From assembly GCA_012728505.1 (NCBI GenBank), contig JAAYEY010000085.1, forward strand, positions 1 through 27,491: DNA of 27,491 nucleotides, in the 5' to 3' direction. Under the pieces are notes generated by a model. The model ran no database searches. It was not told where the DNA came from and saw only the letters and a program-made list of their open reading frames with translations. A program made the position numbers and the translations under genes. This document shows, piece after piece, positions 24,530-27,491 of this stretch. The first letter of the stretch is position 1. The number at the start of each line of letters is the position of its first letter. Origin of the DNA: Synergistaceae bacterium. Lineage in GTDB: Bacteria; Synergistota; Synergistia; Synergistales; Synergistaceae.

Positions 24530-25572
24530 TAAGCATCATTTCTTTTCTTATAGTAATTTCTATATGTGTAATATCACACGAAGGCGGACACTATCTTGCA
24601 GCCCGCTGGAGGAATGTTCTCATACATGAATTTTCATTTGGTATGGGACCAGCTCTTTGGAGCAGAAATAAAGGCGAAACCCTTTGGTCCGTCAGAGCCC
24701 TCCCTATTGGTGGATATGTCAAACTAGAGGGTGAGGACTCATCGGAAGATGAGATGAAGCCCGAAAACTATGATCCTTCAAGATCTCTTTCAGCAAAAAA
24801 ACCATGGGAAAGACTTGTTATACTGGCTGCAGGAGCCTCAGTGAACTTAATACTGGCGTGGCTCCTCACTGCCGCCTTACTTACAGGCTACGGAGTCCTA
24901 GATCTCGAAAAACCGCTTATCGGGAAAGTCATGGAAGAAACACCGGCCTATTCTGCCGGTATAGAACCGGGAGATGTTATTAAATCGATAAATGGAAAAA
25001 AACTTAGTAAATGGTCCGACATCAGGGATACTTTGCAGAATAAAGATATAACCAGCAATCAATTTCGCGTTACCCTAGAAAGAGGATCACAAACTCTCAA
25101 TTTGGATATAAATATACCATCCGACCCAACACATGGAGGACGGCTATTAGGTGTACAGCCGGGAAGAGTTACATATCCTCTACATACAGCACTTCAAAAA
25201 GGCCTAGGCTATTCATGGGAAATGGGAATAGAGATTCTAAAGGGTCTGTGGATGGTTGTTACCAGAAAGGTCCAGTCTGACGTAGTCGGGCCTGTAGGTA
25301 TAGCAGTAATGGCGGGAGACGCATTTAAACAGGGAATATGGTCCTTTATAGCCTTCCTCGGAATCATCAACCTGCATCTGGGTCTTCTTAACCTTCTGCC
25401 TTTCCCTGCATTAGACGGAGGAAGGATAATATTTATATTAGCTGAAATCATCACAGGGAAAAAGGTCCCGGAAAAATGGGAAGCTCTGATTCACTACGGT
25501 GGATTCATAATACTGATCTCGCTTATAATCCTAGTAACAGGAAAAGATATAATCAGACTTTTAATTAAATAG
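24526..25572 (+). CDS. rseP: RIP metalloprotease RseP (site-2 protease, M50)
   Basis: This intramembrane zinc protease cleaves membrane-bound anti-sigma factors or leftover signal peptides. Counting from TTG 24526 (348 residues), the zinc motif HEGGH is at 18-22 in the first membrane helix; the usual HExGH Leu/Phe is Gly here. A FGMGP beta-loop follows, one PDZ domain (about 128-200, GKVMEETPAYSAGIEPGDVIKSING), then NLLPFPALDGGRI, with the third metal-ligand Asp, and a final helix. GGAGG at 24512-24516 is 9 nt before TTG 24526, which overlaps the dxr stop by 3 nt (TTGA). A GTG at 24502 would add eight residues without a better ribosome site. The dxr-rseP-ispG order is common in diverse bacteria. 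Confidence 0.94.
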   Translation: MISIISFLIVISICVISHEGGHYLAARWRNVLIHEFSFGMGPALWSRNKGETLWSVRALPIGGYVKLEGEDSSEDEMKPENYDPSRSLSAKKPWERLVILAAGASVNLILAWLLTAALLTGYGVLDLEKPLIGKVMEETPAYSAGIEPGDVIKSINGKKLSKWSDIRDTLQNKDITSNQFRVTLERGSQTLNLDINIPSDPTHGGRLLGVQPGRVTYPLHTALQKGLGYSWEMGIEILKGLWMVVTRKVQSDVVGPVGIAVMAGDAFKQGIWSFIAFLGIINLHLGLLNLLPFPALDGGRIIFILAEIITGKKVPEKWEALIHYGGFIILISLIILVTGKDIIRLLIK

Positions 25573-25589
25573 TCGGGCGGGCGATAATA

Positions 25590-26651
25590 ATGGGCAGCAG
25601 AAAAGAAGTTATTATCCAGGGCTTATCGATTGGCGGAAACTCTCCTGTTCGAATCGAAAGCATGATAAAAACACCTCTTACAGACATTGAAGCATGTGCG
25701 GCAGAGTGTGAAGCGTTGGCAAAAGAGGGGTGCGAACTTATAAGAGTTTCACTTCCCGAGCTTGCTCTGGCAAAAAACATGAAAGAACTCAATTCAAGAT
25801 CTCCCATACCAATCATGGCCGATATACATTTTAACCACAAGCTTGCTCTGGCAGCATTGGACTCTGGGTGCAGCTCTATAAGGATAAATCCAGGCAACAT
25901 GAGCGACAAAAGTGGAACAGTTGAAGTCATTAAGCTCGCCAAGGAAATAGGAGCTGTAATCAGGATAGGTGCCAACGGAGGATCAATCAGCAACTCGCAA
26001 CTTGAACATACCGGTGGCGACAGAGCTACTGCTCTCGCTTACGCTGTTGAGCAACAACTTATAATCCTGAACGAATGCTCTTTTGAAGATATTATTATCT
26101 CAGCAAAATCCAGTTCAGTTCGAGAAACTATAAAAGCCAACTCTATCCTTGCGCAAAAATACCCATTTCCTATTCATATTGGCATCACAGAGGCCGGTTT
26201 TGGAACTGCCGGTATCATAAAAGGAACAGCAGGTATTTCATTGATGCTTGCCCAAGGGATAGGAGACACTGTCCGGGTGAGTCTCACCGGACCATCTGTA
26301 GACGAAGTCAAGGTCGGATATCAGATCCTTGGCGCTTTGGAAAAAAGAAGGCGCGGATACAATCTGATAAGTTGCCCGACCTGCGGTCGTAAAAGAATTG
26401 ATGTCTTTAAACTTGTGCATGAGGTAACATCTCTTTTGCCCAGCGATATAAAAGATGGTATAACCATTGCCGTTATGGGGTGCGAAGTCAACGGGCCCAA
26501 AGAAGCAGCATCAGCTGACCTTGGCATAGCAGGAACTCCTGATGGCTTTGTAATGTTCAGCCGTGGTAAACCTGTATGTAACGATACTCTTAATAATCTA
26601 AAGGAACGCCTGCTAATTGAAATTGAGAGATTCAGAAAGACTCCCTCGTAA
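25590..26651 (+). CDS. ispG: 4-hydroxy-3-methylbut-2-enyl-diphosphate synthase (IspG/GcpE)
   Basis: IspG is the [4Fe-4S] enzyme that turns MEcPP into HMBPP, the penultimate MEP step. The 353 residues include the TIM-barrel domain (PIMADIHFNHKLALAALDSG, IRINPGN, IRIGANGGS, HIGITEAGFG, GIGDTVRVSLTG) and the cluster domain with Cys262 and Cys265 in SCPTCGR, Cys298 in MGCEVNGP, and Glu305, the probable fourth cluster ligand. The usual GPGEA after the last Cys reads GPKEA here. The ATG is 17 nt after rseP, preceded by a GGGCGG-type weak ribosome site. It is the last gene of the envelope/isoprenoid block. Confidence 0.95.
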   Translation: MGSRKEVIIQGLSIGGNSPVRIESMIKTPLTDIEACAAECEALAKEGCELIRVSLPELALAKNMKELNSRSPIPIMADIHFNHKLALAALDSGCSSIRINPGNMSDKSGTVEVIKLAKEIGAVIRIGANGGSISNSQLEHTGGDRATALAYAVEQQLIILNECSFEDIIISAKSSSVRETIKANSILAQKYPFPIHIGITEAGFGTAGIIKGTAGISLMLAQGIGDTVRVSLTGPSVDEVKVGYQILGALEKRRRGYNLISCPTCGRKRIDVFKLVHEVTSLLPSDIKDGITIAVMGCEVNGPKEAASADLGIAGTPDGFVMFSRGKPVCNDTLNNLKERLLIEIERFRKTPS

Positions 26652-26681
26652 ATATTGGGCTGATCATTTAAAAAAAGATTG

Positions 26682-26712
26682 AACTTTTCGATGCGCTAAG
26701 TTTATTTTTTTT
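26682..26712 (+). terminator. Weak terminator candidate after ispG
   Basis: AACTT (26682-26686) and AAGTT (26698-26702) can pair with an 11-nt loop, followed by TATTTTTTTT (26703-26712). The 5-bp AT-rich stem is unstable, so termination would be partial at best. Confidence 0.3.
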
Positions 26713-26713
26713 G

Positions 26714-26722
26714 TGATATAAT
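26714..26722 (+). promoter_or_regulatory. Extended -10 promoter for arcA
   Basis: TGA followed by a perfect TATAAT (26717-26722) forms an extended -10. No good -35 is seen at the right distance, which the TGN motif can compensate for. Initiation near 26729 gives a long, AT-rich leader of about 130 nt. The palindrome GTTCGAAC (26744-26751) just downstream of the start could bind a regulator. Confidence 0.5.
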
Positions 26723-26807
26723 TTTTATGCCAACAATTCATTCGTTCGAACTATTCAAATTTCAAATTACATATTAATCTATAACACCATCAACTCTAAA
26801 CTTTATT

Positions 26808-26829
26808 AAGTTGTCTACTTACACGACTT
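26808..26829 (+). promoter_or_regulatory. Leader hairpin upstream of arcA
   Basis: AAGTTGT (26808-26814) and ACGACTT (26823-26829) pair over 7 bp with one G-T pair and an 8-nt loop, followed by TTTATT. It is AT-rich and weak, but sits in the arcA leader 18 nt before the ribosome site, where it could act as a mild attenuator or stabiliser. Confidence 0.25.
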
Positions 26830-26858
26830 TTTATTCATAAGTATATGGAGGTGTAATG

Positions 26859-27491
26859 ATGATTAAAGATAAACCATTTTGTGTATTATCCGAAACCGGA
26901 CCATTAAAACAGGTAATGCTTCATCGTCCGGGAAATGAACTTAACCGACTTACCATCAGCAATATGGGCGACCTTCTCTTTGATGATCTTATCTGGCTCG
27001 AACAAGCTCAACGTGAGCATGACGAATTTGCCGATATCCTCCGACGAGAGGGATGCGAGGTTTTATATTTTAATGACTGTTTAGCAAAAGTTATTGAAGA
27101 CAAAGTAGTAAGAGAATCATTAATTAAATCCGTTTTTATGCTTGAATGTATCGACCGTCATCTTTCCGAAGGACTTACTGAAATTTTTATGGATATGCCC
27201 TCAGAAAAACTTGCCTCTCACCTGATAAGCGGTTACAGCAAAAAAGAAGCCTCTTCCTTATTTAAATCATCCTTAAGCCTCATATCGAAAGTTGAAAACG
27301 GTGGAGATTTCGTAATTCATCCCATCCCGAACCTATATTTCCAGAGAGACCCTGCTGTTACTGTCGGGTGCGGTATTGTTATCGGACAAATGACATATGA
27401 CGTTCGCAGAAGAGAACCTCTATACTGGAAATATATTACTAACTACCACCCGAGATTCAAAGGGATGGAGATTATATTTGGGGACTCCCCA
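26859..27491 (+). CDS. arcA: Arginine deiminase, N-terminal half (runs off window end)
   Basis: ArcA hydrolyses arginine to citrulline and ammonium, the first step of the ATP-yielding arginine deiminase pathway. The visible 211 codons have no stop. Family blocks are clear: MLHRPGNEL (about residues 20-28), LLFDDLIWLEQAQREHDEFADILRREGCEV with the substrate-contacting Asp and the DDxxW motif, and NLYFQRDP with catalytic-site Asp. The catalytic Cys lies in the missing C-terminal half. GGAGGTG (26847-26853) fits ATG 26859 (7 nt after GGAGG) better than the adjacent ATG 26856. It has its own promoter region. The AT-rich leader and its isolation from the ispG block suggest separate, condition-dependent expression; arcB/arcC may follow downstream. 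Confidence 0.93.
   Translation, partial: MIKDKPFCVLSETGPLKQVMLHRPGNELNRLTISNMGDLLFDDLIWLEQAQREHDEFADILRREGCEVLYFNDCLAKVIEDKVVRESLIKSVFMLECIDRHLSEGLTEIFMDMPSEKLASHLISGYSKKEASSLFKSSLSLISKVENGGDFVIHPIPNLYFQRDPAVTVGCGIVIGQMTYDVRRREPLYWKYITNYHPRFKGMEIIFGDSP

Overview
The window is a 27.5-kb, entirely plus-strand stretch of a bacterial chromosome that is dense with housekeeping genes. An intact cdsA, dxr, uppS, rseP, ispG and murA, a probable UDP-GlcNAc 3-dehydrogenase, and an Asp23-type domain point to a diderm bacterium outside the Proteobacteria. Protein sequence style, frequent TTG starts, GGAGG-type ribosome sites and gene order suggest Synergistota (Cloacibacillus/Synergistes-like). That placement is an inference from pattern recognition, not a database result.

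Layout. (1) 1-1566 is an accessory-looking edge: the C-terminal part of a DUF2130 protein, an intergenic region with a hairpin-repeat module bracketed by two 25-bp direct repeats, and a stand-alone Frm2-type nitroreductase with its own promoter and terminator. (2) 1748-14045 is a proteostasis/translation/cofactor block: tig, clpP, clpX, lon, engB (ysxC), valS, folC, a pgeF-like gene and a GnnA-like sugar-nucleotide dehydrogenase, ended by a clear terminator. (3) 14144-17414 holds a small two-helix membrane protein, meaB, a single-ORF fusion of ribose-5-phosphate isomerase B with uracil phosphoribosyltransferase, and a WecA/TagO-type polyprenyl-phosphate sugar-1-phosphate transferase. (4) 17415-17886 is a non-coding array of modular hairpin repeats, two units facing left and two facing right, ending in a promoter. 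(5) 17887-26651 is a tightly packed envelope/isoprenoid block: wecB, murA, a P-loop/Asp23-like protein of unknown function, a family 4 uracil-DNA glycosylase, uppS, cdsA, dxr, rseP and ispG. (6) 26652-27491 is an AT-rich promoter/leader region followed by the N-terminal half of arginine deiminase (arcA), cut by the window end.

How the genes work together. Tig, ClpXP and Lon handle folding and degradation of new and damaged proteins beside EngB (50S assembly) and ValRS. Dxr and IspG are two steps of the MEP isoprenoid pathway, UppS turns its product into undecaprenyl diphosphate, and MurA, the WecA-like enzyme and WecB use UDP-GlcNAc for peptidoglycan and surface glycans. CdsA makes CDP-diacylglycerol and RseP is an intramembrane protease. 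Many junctions overlap or nearly touch (TAATG at clpX/lon and at the Asp23-like gene/udg, 20 nt at folC/pgeF, 14 nt at uppS/cdsA, TTGA at dxr/rseP), which implies coupled translation.

The least explained items are the hairpin-repeat family shared by two intergenic loci, the RpiB-UPRTase fusion, the P-loop/Asp23-like fusion, and the compact terminator-promoter overlaps.
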